From assembly GCA_903842505.1 (NCBI GenBank), contig CAIMMI010000337.1, positions 1 through 64,000 on the forward strand: 64,000 bases of DNA, written 5' to 3'. Under the pieces are notes generated by a model. The model did no database searches and was not told the DNA's origin. It saw nothing but the letters and a program-made list of their open reading frames with translations. This document shows, in pieces, positions 54,553 to 64,000 of this stretch (within the stretch, counting starts at the first letter, position 1; every line of letters begins with the position of its first letter). The DNA comes from an uncultured Verrucomicrobiota bacterium (GTDB taxonomy: Bacteria > Verrucomicrobiota > Verrucomicrobiia > Limisphaerales > UBA9464). The position numbers were made by a program, and so were the translations under genes.

Positions 54553-55291
54553 AAACTCGCTCGGGATGCGCTTCGTGCCGGTGAAGGTTGGAAGCGAGAC
54601 GGTTCACTTCAGCATCTGGGAAACCCGCGTACGGGACTACCAAGCCTACGCGAACTCAGCGACCGGGGTGGATGGATCGTGGAAAAGCCCGACCTTCAAA
54701 GGACAGGCCGTGACGCCGGTCGACACCTGCCCGGTGGTGTACGTCTCATGGGAGGATGCCCAGAAGTTCGCAGCCTGGCTCACCGACAAGGAACGCCGCG
54801 AGGGACGGATTCCTGCTTCCGCCCGGTATCGCCTGCCGACGGATGCGGAGTGGAGTTGGGCGGTGGGGATCGGTGACCGGGAGGGCAGTGGTTCTCCGAA
54901 ACAAAAGGATGAGCAACTCAAGGATGTTTATCCCTGGGGCACGCAGTTTCCGCCTCCGGCAAGGGCGGGCAACTACGCTGATCTTGCCATGAAGTCAGCT
55001 TTTCCGGATCTCGGAGCCATTGACAGCTACGAAGACGGCCATGCCACCACGGCGCCAGTGGGCACCTTTCCCGCATCGGCTTCCGGGCTTTACGACCTCG
55101 GGGGTAACGTCTGGGAGTGGTGTGAGGACTTCTATGACGGACAAAGCGGGGCCCGTGTGTTGCGCGGTGGGTCGTGGCTCAACTTCGATCGCGACTTCCT
55201 GTTGTCGTCGGGCCGCAACAACCGCTCCGCCGACGCTCGCGGCGTCATCTTCGGGTTTCGTTTGGTGTTGGTTGGGGTGCCGGTGCGCTAG
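54446..55291 (+). CDS. SUMF1/formylglycine-generating-enzyme-like domain, C-terminal part of the broken gene
   Basis: 281 codons from GTG 54446, but the domain begins at SFENSLGMRFVPV (about 54545), so ATG 54566 or a fusion to the upstream part is more likely. SUMF1 features: VSWEDAQKFAAWL, YRLPTDAEWSWAVG, YPWGTQFPP, VGTFPASASGLYDLGGNVWEW, RVLRGGSW and a C-terminal GFRLVL. The paired active-site cysteines of true FGE are missing, as in most PVC members. It has no signal peptide of its own and lies in the same frame as the cytochrome part, both pointing to one original gene of about 605 codons (53474-55291). Confidence 0.75.
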   Translation: MPSRIRESPVGTGSSSGGGGAGTARTGTRPPSGSFENSLGMRFVPVKVGSETVHFSIWETRVRDYQAYANSATGVDGSWKSPTFKGQAVTPVDTCPVVYVSWEDAQKFAAWLTDKERREGRIPASARYRLPTDAEWSWAVGIGDREGSGSPKQKDEQLKDVYPWGTQFPPPARAGNYADLAMKSAFPDLGAIDSYEDGHATTAPVGTFPASASGLYDLGGNVWEWCEDFYDGQSGARVLRGGSWLNFDRDFLLSSGRNNRSADARGVIFGFRLVLVGVPVR

Positions 55292-55368
55292 GTGTTCCAG
55301 CAACGCTGGCGAGATGTGCCCTGGAGAACGGACTCTGGGGGCCCGTGCCACACATGCGGCTGCAATCT

Positions 55369-55501
55369 CACGCGGAGCCGCGGAGCGCGCAGAGAGAGGG
55401 GCGCTTCGAAACATTCCAATCTCGGAGCCTTTCACCCAACTGTGACTCGCCGGAGGTGCGTCCCTGAGGTCCATTCTCCGCCACCTCCGCGGCTCCGCGT
55501 G
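55369..55501. repeat. Perfect 17-bp inverted repeat, 133-bp element
   Basis: CACGCGGAGCCGCGGAG (55369-55385) is exactly complementary to CTCCGCGGCTCCGCGTG (55485-55501). Each arm contains the GCGGAG/CGCGGAG pattern seen in intergenic palindromes of many bacteria. No coding frame inside; a MITE-like element is plausible. Confidence 0.8.
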
Positions 55502-55655
55502 AACCTTGTCCCCTTCTGAATCGCATGGAGACGGATTAGGTGTCTCCCAAGGTGATGTTTCCCATGGCGCGGCCCTGGGCTGTCGTCGAAACGCAAAGGA
55601 CGCAAAAAGAGCAGTCGATCGGAAGGAAGTCTTTGGTGGAATAGGTGGGATCTGT

Positions 55656-55757
55656 CGCCCCGCTGGGGCTGGGGTTCCATTCTGCGATGGAACCCACCGC
55701 TCACGCGGTGGGCTATCGTCTGTCGGTGCTCCGCACCTGGAGACCTGGGATATCGCT
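55656..55757. repeat. Dispersed intergenic element with central hairpin, intact copy
   Basis: Same order of blocks as 53121-53222. The core CCCACCGC-TCAC-GCGGTGGG (55693-55712) is a perfect 8-bp hairpin, and a second one, GGTGC-TCC-GCACC, lies just after. Confidence 0.75.
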
Positions 55758-55796
55758 CTTCCTAACCTCTGAGACGGAGCACAGCTGCTTCCCGGC

Positions 55797-56570
55797 TTAT
55801 TTCGCGAGGCCGCGTTCGCTGGACTGGGTGAAGGCGACGAGGTGGCGGACTTCGGGGGAGTCGCCGACCTCGGATTCGATGCGGGCGAGGGCGTTGGCAG
55901 TGGTCAGGCCGGAGCGGAAGAGGACCTTGTAGGCCTTGGTGAGCTGGCTGATGGCGTCGGGGGTGAATCCGGCGCGTTCGAGTCCGACCTTGTTGATGAA
56001 GCGGGTTTCGGCGGGGCTGCCGTCGGCCATCATGAAGGGGGCGACGTCCTGGACCACCTTGGAGCATCCGCCGATCATGGCGTGGCGGCCGATGCGGCAG
56101 AACTGGTGGACAGCGGCGAGGCCACCGATGACGACGTGGTCTTCGACGGTGACGTGACCGGCGAGGGTGGCCACGTTGGACATGATGACGTGGTTGCCGA
56201 CCTGGACGTCGTGCGCGAGATGCGTGTAGGCGAGGAAGTGGTTGTGGGAACCAACGACGGTGGCCTGGCCGTCCGCCGTTGCGGCGTGGACCGTGCAGTA
56301 CTCGCGGAAGACGTTGTGGTCGCCGATGCGGACGTGGGTGATGCCGCCGCGATACTTCAGGTCCTGGGTTTTTCCGCCGAGACAGGCGAAGGGAAAGACC
56401 TCGTTGTCCGAGCCCAGGATCGTGTGGCCTTCGAGGACAACGTGGGAGTGCAGGACGGTCCGGGGTCCGAGCACGACGTGCTCTCCGAGGACGCAGTAGG
56501 GTCCGACGGTGCAGTCGTCGGCGATCTGGGCGCCCGGGTGGAGGACCGCGGTGGGATGGATGCTCGGCAT
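55797..56570 (-). CDS. lpxA: Acyl-ACP--UDP-N-acetylglucosamine O-acyltransferase
   Basis: 257 residues from ATG 56570; the open frame upstream overlaps lpxC/fabZ. First step of lipid A synthesis. Left-handed beta helix (IHPTAVLHPGAQIADDCTVGPYCVLGEHVVLGP onward). Catalytic His is the second one in YTHLAHDV (H120). DGSPAETRFINKVGLERAGF starts the helical C-terminus that binds acyl-ACP. It follows lpxC/fabZ by 32 bases. Confidence 0.96.
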   Translation of the reverse strand: MPSIHPTAVLHPGAQIADDCTVGPYCVLGEHVVLGPRTVLHSHVVLEGHTILGSDNEVFPFACLGGKTQDLKYRGGITHVRIGDHNVFREYCTVHAATADGQATVVGSHNHFLAYTHLAHDVQVGNHVIMSNVATLAGHVTVEDHVVIGGLAAVHQFCRIGRHAMIGGCSKVVQDVAPFMMADGSPAETRFINKVGLERAGFTPDAISQLTKAYKVLFRSGLTTANALARIESEVGDSPEVRHLVAFTQSSERGLAK

Positions 56571-56602
56571 GGACGGGGAGGAGGGAACGGGTCCGGTCGG
56601 AC

Positions 56603-58006
56603 TCAGCGATCCATCAACATGAAGGTCACGTCGGCCTCGGAGACGGCCTCGCCATTGACGGAGCAGACGCCGCGGGCCTTGCCGATCTTGCCGCGGGACT
56701 TGGTCATTTCGACCTCGATGACGAGGGTATCGCCGGGGCGGACGGGTTTGCGCCATTTGACGTCCTCGGCGGACATGAAATAGGCGAGTTTTCCGGCGTT
56801 CTCGGCCTGGCGCATCATGAGGATTCCGGCGACCTGGGCGATGGCCTCGAGCTGGAGGACGCCGGGCATGATCGGGTGGCCCGGGAAGTGGCCCTCGAAG
56901 TACGGTTCGCCGATGGTGACCTGCTTGAGGGCGGTGATCTTGTTGCCTTCGATGCGGGTGACGCGGTCGACCATGAGGAAGGGCGGCCGGTGTGGCAGCA
57001 CCTGCATCACCTGCATGATGTCGAGCGTGGCGCCGTCGCGGATGAGGGCTTCCGTGGAATCTTTGGAGTGGCTCACGGTGTTGGCGGCCTGGTTGCGGCG
57101 TTCAGCGGGCTTTTCCGGGGATCTCTCTGGTGCGGGGGAAGGGGGAGGGGCGAAGGTCTGGGCGGCTTCGAGCGGCTTGCGCATCTGGGCGATGAGGGCC
57201 CGGGCGAGTTCGGTGTTGGCGTGGTGGCTCGGGCGGACCGCGATGACGTGTGCGTGGATGGGTCGGCCGACGAGGGCGAGGTCGCCGATGATGTCCAGGA
57301 TCTTGTGCCGGACGAACTCCTCGCGGTAGCGGAGGGGTTCGGTGGTGAGGATGGCGTCGTCCCGGATGACGATCGCGTTCTCGAGGGATCCGCCCTTGAT
57401 CAGGCCATTGCGGATGAGGAACTCGATTTCCTCGTAGAAGCAGAACGTCCGGGCGTGGGAGATCTCCTTGTCCCAGGTCTCCGGAGTGATCTCGACGCTG
57501 AAGAACTGGGTGAAACGGCCGCCGCGGTCGGAACTGGTGCAGGTGATCTTGAAGCCGTTATGGGGGAACACGGCCATCTGCGTTTCGCCGACCGTCAGTT
57601 CGAGGGGGGCGGTGACCTTGAAAGGTTCGACGGTTTCGGTCTGGGCGACCATCCCGGCGTCGCGGATCAGGCGGGCGAATTCCCGGGCGGAGCCGTCCGC
57701 GATCGGAGGTTCATTGGCGTCGAGTTCGATGACGGCGTTCTGGATGCCGACAGCGGCGAGGGAGGCGAGGACGTGTTCGACCGTATGGATCTTGACGGCG
57801 CCCTTGGCGAGGGTGGTGGAGCGCTGGGTATCCGTGACGTATTCCGCGCGGGCCTCGATCTCCGGCTTGCCGTCGAGGTCCGTACGACGGAAGCGGAGTC
57901 CGGAATTGGCCGGGGCCGGGACAATGGTCAGTGAGACCTTGTTCCCGGAGTGGAGGCCGATTCCGGAGTAACTGACTGGATTCTTGAGTGTGTGCTGTTG
58001 CGGCAC
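56603..58006 (-). CDS. lpxC/fabZ: Bifunctional UDP-3-O-acyl-GlcNAc deacetylase / 3-hydroxyacyl-ACP dehydratase
   Basis: 467 residues. LpxC half (about 1-275) deacetylates UDP-3-O-acyl-GlcNAc: zinc ligands H78 (HTVEHVLAS), H234 and D238 (HKILDIIGD), catalytic His near H261. A Pro/Glu-rich linker (286-320) joins it to FabZ (about 325-467): LPHRPPFLMVDRV, H373 in EGHFPGHPIMPG, E387 in LQLEAIAQ. This fusion is known from Bacteroidetes, Chlamydiae relatives and Verrucomicrobiota, and links fatty acid elongation to lipid A. lpxA follows in the same operon. Confidence 0.96.
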   Translation of the reverse strand: MPQQHTLKNPVSYSGIGLHSGNKVSLTIVPAPANSGLRFRRTDLDGKPEIEARAEYVTDTQRSTTLAKGAVKIHTVEHVLASLAAVGIQNAVIELDANEPPIADGSAREFARLIRDAGMVAQTETVEPFKVTAPLELTVGETQMAVFPHNGFKITCTSSDRGGRFTQFFSVEITPETWDKEISHARTFCFYEEIEFLIRNGLIKGGSLENAIVIRDDAILTTEPLRYREEFVRHKILDIIGDLALVGRPIHAHVIAVRPSHHANTELARALIAQMRKPLEAAQTFAPPPSPAPERSPEKPAERRNQAANTVSHSKDSTEALIRDGATLDIMQVMQVLPHRPPFLMVDRVTRIEGNKITALKQVTIGEPYFEGHFPGHPIMPGVLQLEAIAQVAGILMMRQAENAGKLAYFMSAEDVKWRKPVRPGDTLVIEVEMTKSRGKIGKARGVCSVNGEAVSEADVTFMLMDR

Positions 58007-58062
58007 GGGGCGGAGTTGTAACCAAGGGAGTTGCCACGGCGCAACGGGGCAATTCGGACAAG

Positions 58063-58210
58063 TCGGAAGATTTCAGTTTCAAGATTCAAGCGGGGCGGGT
58101 TCCCGGTCTCCCCGAGATGGAACCGGGATTCGGAGTCCCGGAACGCCTGCGACCCGCCTCCTGACGTCGGCGGCTACCGGGCTTGAATCTTGAAACTTGA
58201 AACTCTCCGG
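58063..58210. repeat. Palindromic element before lpxC/fabZ (TTTCAAGATTCAAG arms)
   Basis: GTTTCAAGATTCAAGC (58076-58091) is exactly complementary to GCTTGAATCTTGAAAC (58181-58196). The match continues outward with gaps (GGAAGATTTCA against TTGAAACTCTCCGG). The 148-base element fills the gap between two genes on the same strand. Similar TTTGAA/CTTGAAAC words lie at 3340-3391. Confidence 0.8.
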
Positions 58211-58212
58211 CT

Positions 58213-59265
<1,053 letters not shown>

Positions 59266-59441
59266 GGCTTGGAGATTCTCCGGTCTAGTTGCCGGAAAGC
59301 GTCGTCGTCGGCAAGACTGAGTTGAAACTGTCGCGACAGATCACCTGATCGGGCGAGTTCTGGAGAGGGAAAGTCGCTTGCTCCAGAGGGGGGCGGCTCT
59401 AACGTCACGGGCTTCCGCCCTTGGCGGATAAACGAACTTTC

Positions 59442-62339
59442 ATGAGCAACGTCCTTGAATCGTCCCTGGTTGATTCCCGCTTTCCGCATCCCGACCGGTT
59501 TGTCCGGCGGCATATCGGGCCTGATGCCGCCGAACAGGCGGCGATGTTGAAGGAGTTGGGCTTTGATACGCTGGAGGCGATGACGGTGGCGGCGGTTCCC
59601 GGGACGATCCGGTTGGACCGGGCGATGGAGTTGCCCCCGGCGCTTTCGGAGATGGAGGCGTTGGCGCAATTGCGGTCGATCGCGGCCAAGAACGTGGTGT
59701 TTCGGTCGTTCATTGGCACTGGCTACTACGGGACGGTGACGCCGCCGGTGATCCAGCGGAACATCCTGGAGAACCCGGGTTGGTACACCCAGTACACGCC
59801 CTACCAGGCGGAGATCTCGCAGGGACGGTTGGAGGGCCTGTTGAACTTCCAGACCCTGGTTTGCGACCTGACGGCGCTCGACATCTCGAATGCGTCGCTG
59901 CTGGACGAAGCGACGGCGTGCGCGGAGGCCATGATGCTCTGCCATCGGGTGAAAGAGGGTGAGGAGGGGGCGGTGCGGGACCTGTTCTTTGTCGCGTCGG
60001 ACTGCCATCCGCAGAACATCGACCTCGTGCGGACCCGGGCGAAGGCGCTGGGTTTGGAGGTGGTCGTCGGGGACTGGCGAACCTTTGAGTTCGGCCCGCG
60101 GGTGTTCGGAGTGCTTGTGCAGTACCCGGGGACGAGCGGCGTGGTGGAGGATTTCGGGGCGTTTGCGGCGGCGGTTCACGGGGCAGGGGCCTTGGTGGTG
60201 GTTGCCACCGACCTTCTGGCGCTGACGTTGTTGAAGGCGCCGGGTGAGTTCGGGGCGGACGTCGCGGTGGGCAGCGCCCAGCGTTTTGGCGTGCCGTTGG
60301 GCTACGGGGGGCCGCATGCGGCCTTCTTCGCAACGCGGGATGCTTTCAAGCGACAGATGCCCGGTCGGTTGGTGGGCGTTTCGAAGGATTCGCGGGGCCG
60401 GACGGCGCTCCGACTTTCGCTGGGGACGCGGGAACAACACATCCGGCGGGACAAGGCGACGTCGAACATCTGCACGGCGCAGGCGTTGCTGGCCAACATG
60501 GCCATGGCCTATGCGGCCTATCATGGTCCGACGGGTTTGAAGGGGATCGCGACGCGGGTCAACCGCCTGACGGCGATCCTTGAGGCGGGTTTGCGTCGGA
60601 TCGGGCATCGCGTGGTCAACGGGACCTTCTTCGATACCCTGACGATCGAGTTGGTGGGGTTGTCCGCGGCGGATGCCCACCGCGTGGCGGGTCAGCATCG
60701 GGTCAACCTGCGCGTGCTGGATGGCCAGCACGTGGGGGTGTCGCTGGATGAGGCGACCACGATCGCCGAGGTCGAGTTGCTCCTGAAGGTTTTCCGGGGC
60801 GGTCATCCGATCGGGTTCGAGACGTCGGCGCTCGTGGACGTGAAGGGGCTTCCGGCTGGGTTGGAACGGACCTCGGCGTACCTCGGCCATCCGGTCTTCA
60901 ACCGGTACCACAGCGAGACCGAGATGCTGCGGTACCTGCGGAAGCTGGAGTCCAAGGATCTCTCCCTGTGCCACTCCATGATCCCGCTGGGAAGTTGCAC
61001 GATGAAGCTCAACGCCTCGTCGGAGATGTTCCCGGTGAGTTGGCCTGAGTTTGCGAACATCCATCCGTTCGCGCCTTTGTCGCAGACCCGGGGTTACCAG
61101 CAGCTGTTCGACGAACTGGAATCCTGGTTGGCGCAGGCGACGGGCTTTGCGGGGGTTTCCCTGCAGCCGAACGCCGGTTCGCAAGGCGAGTACGCAGGCC
61201 TGCTCGTGATCCGGGCGTACCACGAAAGCCGGGGCGAAGGGCGTCGGAACATCTGTCTGATCCCGACCAGTGCCCACGGCACGAATCCGGCCTCGGCCGT
61301 GATGGCGGGTTTCACGGTGGTGCCGGTGGCGTGCGATGCGAGCGGCAACATCGACATCCCGGACCTCAAGGCCAAGGTGGCGGCCCACGCCACGGACCTG
61401 GCGTGCCTGATGGTGACTTATCCGTCGACGCACGGCGTCTTTGAGGCGGGGATCCGCGAGATCTGCGAAGCCATCCACGATGCCGGCGGGCAGGTCTACA
61501 TGGACGGCGCGAACATGAACGCGCAGGTCGGCCTGACCTCACCCGGAGCCATCGGCTCGGACGTCTGCCACCTCAACCTCCACAAGACGTTCTGCATCCC
61601 ACATGGCGGCGGCGGCCCGGGCGTCGGCCCGATCGCCGTGGCCGAGCACCTGGTTCCGTTCCTGCCCGGCCATCCCGTCGTCAACCTCGGCGGAGAAGAT
61701 CCGATCGGGGCGGTATCGGCCGCTCCGTGGGGATCGGCGAGCATCTGCACGATCCCGTGGATGTACATCGCCATGATGGGAGCGGACGGCCTGACCCAGG
61801 CGACGCAGGTGGCGATCCTGAATGCCAATTACATCGCGTCGCGGCTCGAGCCCCACTTCCCGACGCTGTACCGCGGCGAGAACGGATTGGTGGCCCACGA
61901 GTGCATCCTGGACCTCCGGCCGTTCAAGTCGGTGACGGCCGAGGACGTGGCGAAGCGCCTGATGGATTTCGGATTCCACGCCCCCACGCTCAGTTGGCCG
62001 GTGGCTGGGACCTTGATGGTCGAGCCGACGGAGTCCGAGCCGCGGGTGGAACTGGACCGCTTCATCGAGGCCATGATTGCCATCCGCGAGGAAATCCGGG
62101 CGATCGAGGACGGACGGATGGATGCGAAGAACAACCCGCTCAAGCACGCGCCCCACACGTCGGATGTGGTCTGCGGCGATGAGTGGAGCCGACCGTACTC
62201 GCGGATGCAGGCGGCGTTCCCGGTGGCGTCGTTGCGGGACTTCAAGTTCTGGCCTGCCATCGGCCGGGTGGACAACGTGTACGGCGACCGGAATCTGGTC
62301 TGCTCGTGCGTTGGCATGGAAGCGTACGCGACGGCTTGA
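59442..62339 (+). CDS. gcvP: Glycine dehydrogenase (decarboxylating), single-chain P protein
   Basis: 965 residues from ATG 59442; a TTG at 59421 would add 7. P protein of the glycine cleavage system: decarboxylates glycine with PLP and passes the aminomethyl group to GcvH. PLP lysine K715 in [21 protein letters not shown]-terminal half [14 protein letters not shown] and [36 protein letters not shown] is typical. The gene is full length (the split form has two of about 450). gcvT and gcvH are not adjacent. Confidence 0.97.
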   Translation: MSNVLESSLVDSRFPHPDRFVRRHIGPDAAEQAAMLKELGFDTLEAMTVAAVPGTIRLDRAMELPPALSEMEALAQLRSIAAKNVVFRSFIGTGYYGTVTPPVIQRNILENPGWYTQYTPYQAEISQGRLEGLLNFQTLVCDLTALDISNASLLDEATACAEAMMLCHRVKEGEEGAVRDLFFVASDCHPQNIDLVRTRAKALGLEVVVGDWRTFEFGPRVFGVLVQYPGTSGVVEDFGAFAAAVHGAGALVVVATDLLALTLLKAPGEFGADVAVGSAQRFGVPLGYGGPHAAFFATRDAFKRQMPGRLVGVSKDSRGRTALRLSLGTREQHIRRDKATSNICTAQALLANMAMAYAAYHGPTGLKGIATRVNRLTAILEAGLRRIGHRVVNGTFFDTLTIELVGLSAADAHRVAGQHRVNLRVLDGQHVGVSLDEATTIAEVELLLKVFRGGHPIGFETSALVDVKGLPAGLERTSAYLGHPVFNRYHSETEMLRYLRKLESKDLSLCHSMIPLGSCTMKLNASSEMFPVSWPEFANIHPFAPLSQTRGYQQLFDELESWLAQATGFAGVSLQPNAGSQGEYAGLLVIRAYHESRGEGRRNICLIPTSAHGTNPASAVMAGFTVVPVACDASGNIDIPDLKAKVAAHATDLACLMVTYPSTHGVFEAGIREICEAIHDAGGQVYMDGANMNAQVGLTSPGAIGSDVCHLNLHKTFCIPHGGGGPGVGPIAVAEHLVPFLPGHPVVNLGGEDPIGAVSAAPWGSASICTIPWMYIAMMGADGLTQATQVAILNANYIASRLEPHFPTLYRGENGLVAHECILDLRPFKSVTAEDVAKRLMDFGFHAPTLSWPVAGTLMVEPTESEPRVELDRFIEAMIAIREEIRAIEDGRMDAKNNPLKHAPHTSDVVCGDEWSRPYSRMQAAFPVASLRDFKFWPAIGRVDNVYGDRNLVCSCVGMEAYATA

Positions 62340-62510
62340 GCCGGCGAATCGGTCGGGCTTTGTTGTTTCGGCGTGTAACGCCGGGGGCGTTGGTGCGTCA
62401 GGGGAGGCAGGTAGCTTGGTGCTTTTGGCGCCTATCGAGAAACACGGGGTTGAAAGGCATTCGAGCTGCTTGTATCCCACGAGCGAGAACTCACCGAAAC
62501 AACCTCGAAA

Positions 62511-64000
62511 ATGATCCTGCATCCATGCTTTCTCCGGGCCGTTGGATTCCTGTCGGCAGTGCTTGTCCTGGGACGATGTGCGGCGGCCACGGTCACCTGG
62601 GATGGTGGGGGTGACGGCGTGAGGTGGAACGATCCCGCGAACTGGAGCGGCGATGTTCTGCCGGGTTCCGGGGACGACGCGGTGCTGGGGGTGGGGCCGG
62701 AGGTTCATATCGATGGATCGGTGGCCGTGGTAAACCGGGCGACGGTGGGGCGTCCCCTGCGGTTGGTTTCCGGGGGATTGACCACGGGCGTCGGCCTGGG
62801 AGTCGAGGCGGGTTTGTTGATCCTGGACGGCGGGTTGCTGCAGGGCCCGGTGGTGGTCGGGAACTCCGGCCTGATCCTGGCGCCGGGCGCGGCCTCGACT
62901 GAAGTGCTGCGCCTGACGGGCGATTGCACGCTGGACGGGGACATCCCGGCCGGGCTTTCGGTGACGGTGCTGGGAGCCTCCTCAGGAGGTCACGCGCGGA
63001 CGACGTGGCGGACGGGCGGGGTGAACCGGGGAACCCTTCGATTGGACAGTGTGGATGCCGGTTGGGGGTCCCGTCTGGAAATGGGGGCGATCCCGCTGGT
63101 GAACGAGGCGACTGGCCGCATCGGGGTGGGTTTGGGAACCGGCGGTTCGCGGGTGATCGCTGGATCGGTCCGGAACCGCGGCGCATGGAGCGTCGAGGCC
63201 GGGGTCGTGCTGGAAGTGAATCCCGGTGTGCTCGGGATCGTGGAGCATTTGGGTGGGGCGATTGAGGTTGCGGCAGGATCCCGCACGGAAGTGCAGGGAG
63301 CCAGTTTCACCTGGGATGGTGGCCAGGTTTCAGGCGCGGGTCGTGTCATGGCCGTGGGCAGCCGGGTCCGGGTGAACCCGGGAGTGACCCAGGCCGGGAC
63401 GGTCGTTGCCTCGGGAAACTTTGTTTTCCTCGGCAACGATTCGCCCGTGGCGACGGTCTTCGTTGAGGGAAACAGCCTCGTCGGACACGCACTGATGCGG
63501 TTGGAGGCGGATGCCGTGAACCGGGGTGAGTTGCGCTTTGAATCGCGGGATGCGGGTTGGTGGAGTCGGGCGGAGTTGGGGAACTTCCGGTTGAGCAATG
63601 CGGTGACCGGACGGCTGCTGTTCCGACCCGGAACGGGCGGTTTCCGGGGCCTGAATGGAATCCTGGCCAACGCCGGGCGGGTGGAGGCGGAGACGGAGAG
63701 CGGGACGGTTCTGGAAGGGGCGTACGAAGGCCACGGAGGAATCGTGGTTGGGGATGTGCGGTTCCTTCGGACGGCACTGAGTCTGGTCCAATCACCCTCC
63801 GCGGCCCACCCCCTGATCCTGGACGGCGGCGAGAACACGCTCCGGACCGATGTTCCGTCGGGGTACACGTTGCATGTGCGCGGCGGCGGCGAGGGGCATG
63901 GGTACTTGCGGAGCGCTCGCTCGTTCCGGAATGCCGGAACCTTGTTGTTGGAGTCGCGCAACGCTGGATGGATCTCGGCGATCGAGATGCCGGGCCCGGA
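62511..64000 (+). CDS. Large exported beta-helix-like protein, N-terminal part (3' end outside window)
   Basis: The frame is open from ATG 62511 to the window end, 496 codons. A signal peptide (FLRAVGFLSAVLVLGRCAAA) is followed by TVTWDGGGDGVRWNDPANWSGDVLPGSGDDAVL, an opening typical of large verrucomicrobial surface proteins. The rest is Gly/Val-rich with short strands, as in beta helices. A block of the form VNRG-L--S-DAGW-S--E-G occurs at residues 171, 336 and 473, so units of about 140-165 residues repeat. Adhesion or secretion by an autotransporter-like route is possible; the end is not seen. Confidence 0.7.
   Translation, partial: MILHPCFLRAVGFLSAVLVLGRCAAATVTWDGGGDGVRWNDPANWSGDVLPGSGDDAVLGVGPEVHIDGSVAVVNRATVGRPLRLVSGGLTTGVGLGVEAGLLILDGGLLQGPVVVGNSGLILAPGAASTEVLRLTGDCTLDGDIPAGLSVTVLGASSGGHARTTWRTGGVNRGTLRLDSVDAGWGSRLEMGAIPLVNEATGRIGVGLGTGGSRVIAGSVRNRGAWSVEAGVVLEVNPGVLGIVEHLGGAIEVAAGSRTEVQGASFTWDGGQVSGAGRVMAVGSRVRVNPGVTQAGTVVASGNFVFLGNDSPVATVFVEGNSLVGHALMRLEADAVNRGELRFESRDAGWWSRAELGNFRLSNAVTGRLLFRPGTGGFRGLNGILANAGRVEAETESGTVLEGAYEGHGGIVVGDVRFLRTALSLVQSPSAAHPLILDGGENTLRTDVPSGYTLHVRGGGEGHGYLRSARSFRNAGTLLLESRNAGWISAIEMPGP

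Larger units (their letters stand above)
55292..55796. other. Repeat-filled intergenic region before lpxA
   Basis: 505 bases without a supported gene. It holds a 17-bp perfect inverted repeat (55369-55501), an AAACGCAAAGGACGCAAAAA segment (55600-55619) of the kind common between verrucomicrobial genes, and the better copy of the dispersed hairpin element (55656-55757). Confidence 0.7.

Noticed and set aside
54446..55291. SUMF1 part as an active formylglycine-generating enzyme for sulfatases
   Set aside because: The two active-site cysteines of true FGE are not present in the C-terminal part, and no sulfatase gene is near.

Overview
The window is GC-rich, densely coded bacterial chromosome. 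It suggests the phylum Verrucomicrobiota, probably the Limisphaerales/Pedosphaera side. The main pointers are: a PVC-type membrane-bound dehydrogenase fused to a cytochrome c domain (33979-36945); a prepilin-like protein ending in an H-X9-DG motif (21146-21991); CotH-kinase, ceramidase-like and SUMF1 accessory proteins; a fused LpxC/FabZ with LpxA (a Gram-negative lipid A maker); and a large exported protein opening with the WDGGGDG/NDPANWSGD signature common in this phylum. The placement is inferred from gene content; no rRNA is present.

Layout. 1-1932: end of a GldG/DUF4340 cluster. 2002-6791: ispH, a translationally coupled SulP transporter plus beta-carbonic anhydrase, and argF. 6983-12448: glucuronoyl esterase-like protein, FKBP isomerase, MscS channel, CBS-type pyrophosphatase. 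12556-19352: a ParA ATPase, then a five-gene leftward operon (TetR regulator, permease, ATPase, HlyD adaptor, TolC) with a tandem operator, and a divergent SDR enzyme. 19430-24333: M14 peptidase, RadC, prepilin-like protein, CotH protein, leuD. 24487-28544: rpsO-pnp, with a hairpin leader and a much enlarged PNPase. 28597-33969: sulfite oxidase-like enzyme coupled to ComB, a Nudix hydrolase, a YugP protease, and two parts of an ABC importer. 33979-42158: membrane-bound dehydrogenase, a tiny lipoprotein, the hopanoid radical-SAM pair hpnH-hpnJ, and an EF-hand protein. 42224-46773: rseP, a cystatin-like lipoprotein, two tRNAs (Lys, Glu), a ceramidase-like protein and a zinc-ribbon protein. 46855-51146: murA-prmC, gamma-carbonic anhydrase, xseA. 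51164-55796 is the accessory, decaying part: a thioredoxin-like protein, a kinase remnant, a PIN/Phd toxin-antitoxin pair, a cytochrome-SUMF1 gene broken by two compensating frameshifts, and several inverted repeats. 55797-64000: lpxA, lpxC/fabZ, a TIM-barrel isomerase, gcvP, and the 5' part of a repetitive exported protein.

How the genes fit together. Envelope building (lpxA, lpxC/fabZ, murA, rseP, hopanoid genes), isoprenoid supply (ispH, upstream of hopanoids) and export (TolC system) recur, but they lie in separate small operons. The points most worth a second look are: the PNPase with a duplicated S1 domain split by about 330 residues of Arg/Glu/Pro repeats, with its leader hairpin; the tandem TetR operator around a TTGACA promoter; the HpnH variant with an insertion and a His-rich tail; the doubly frameshifted cytochrome-SUMF1 gene; and at least four families of intergenic palindromic repeats.
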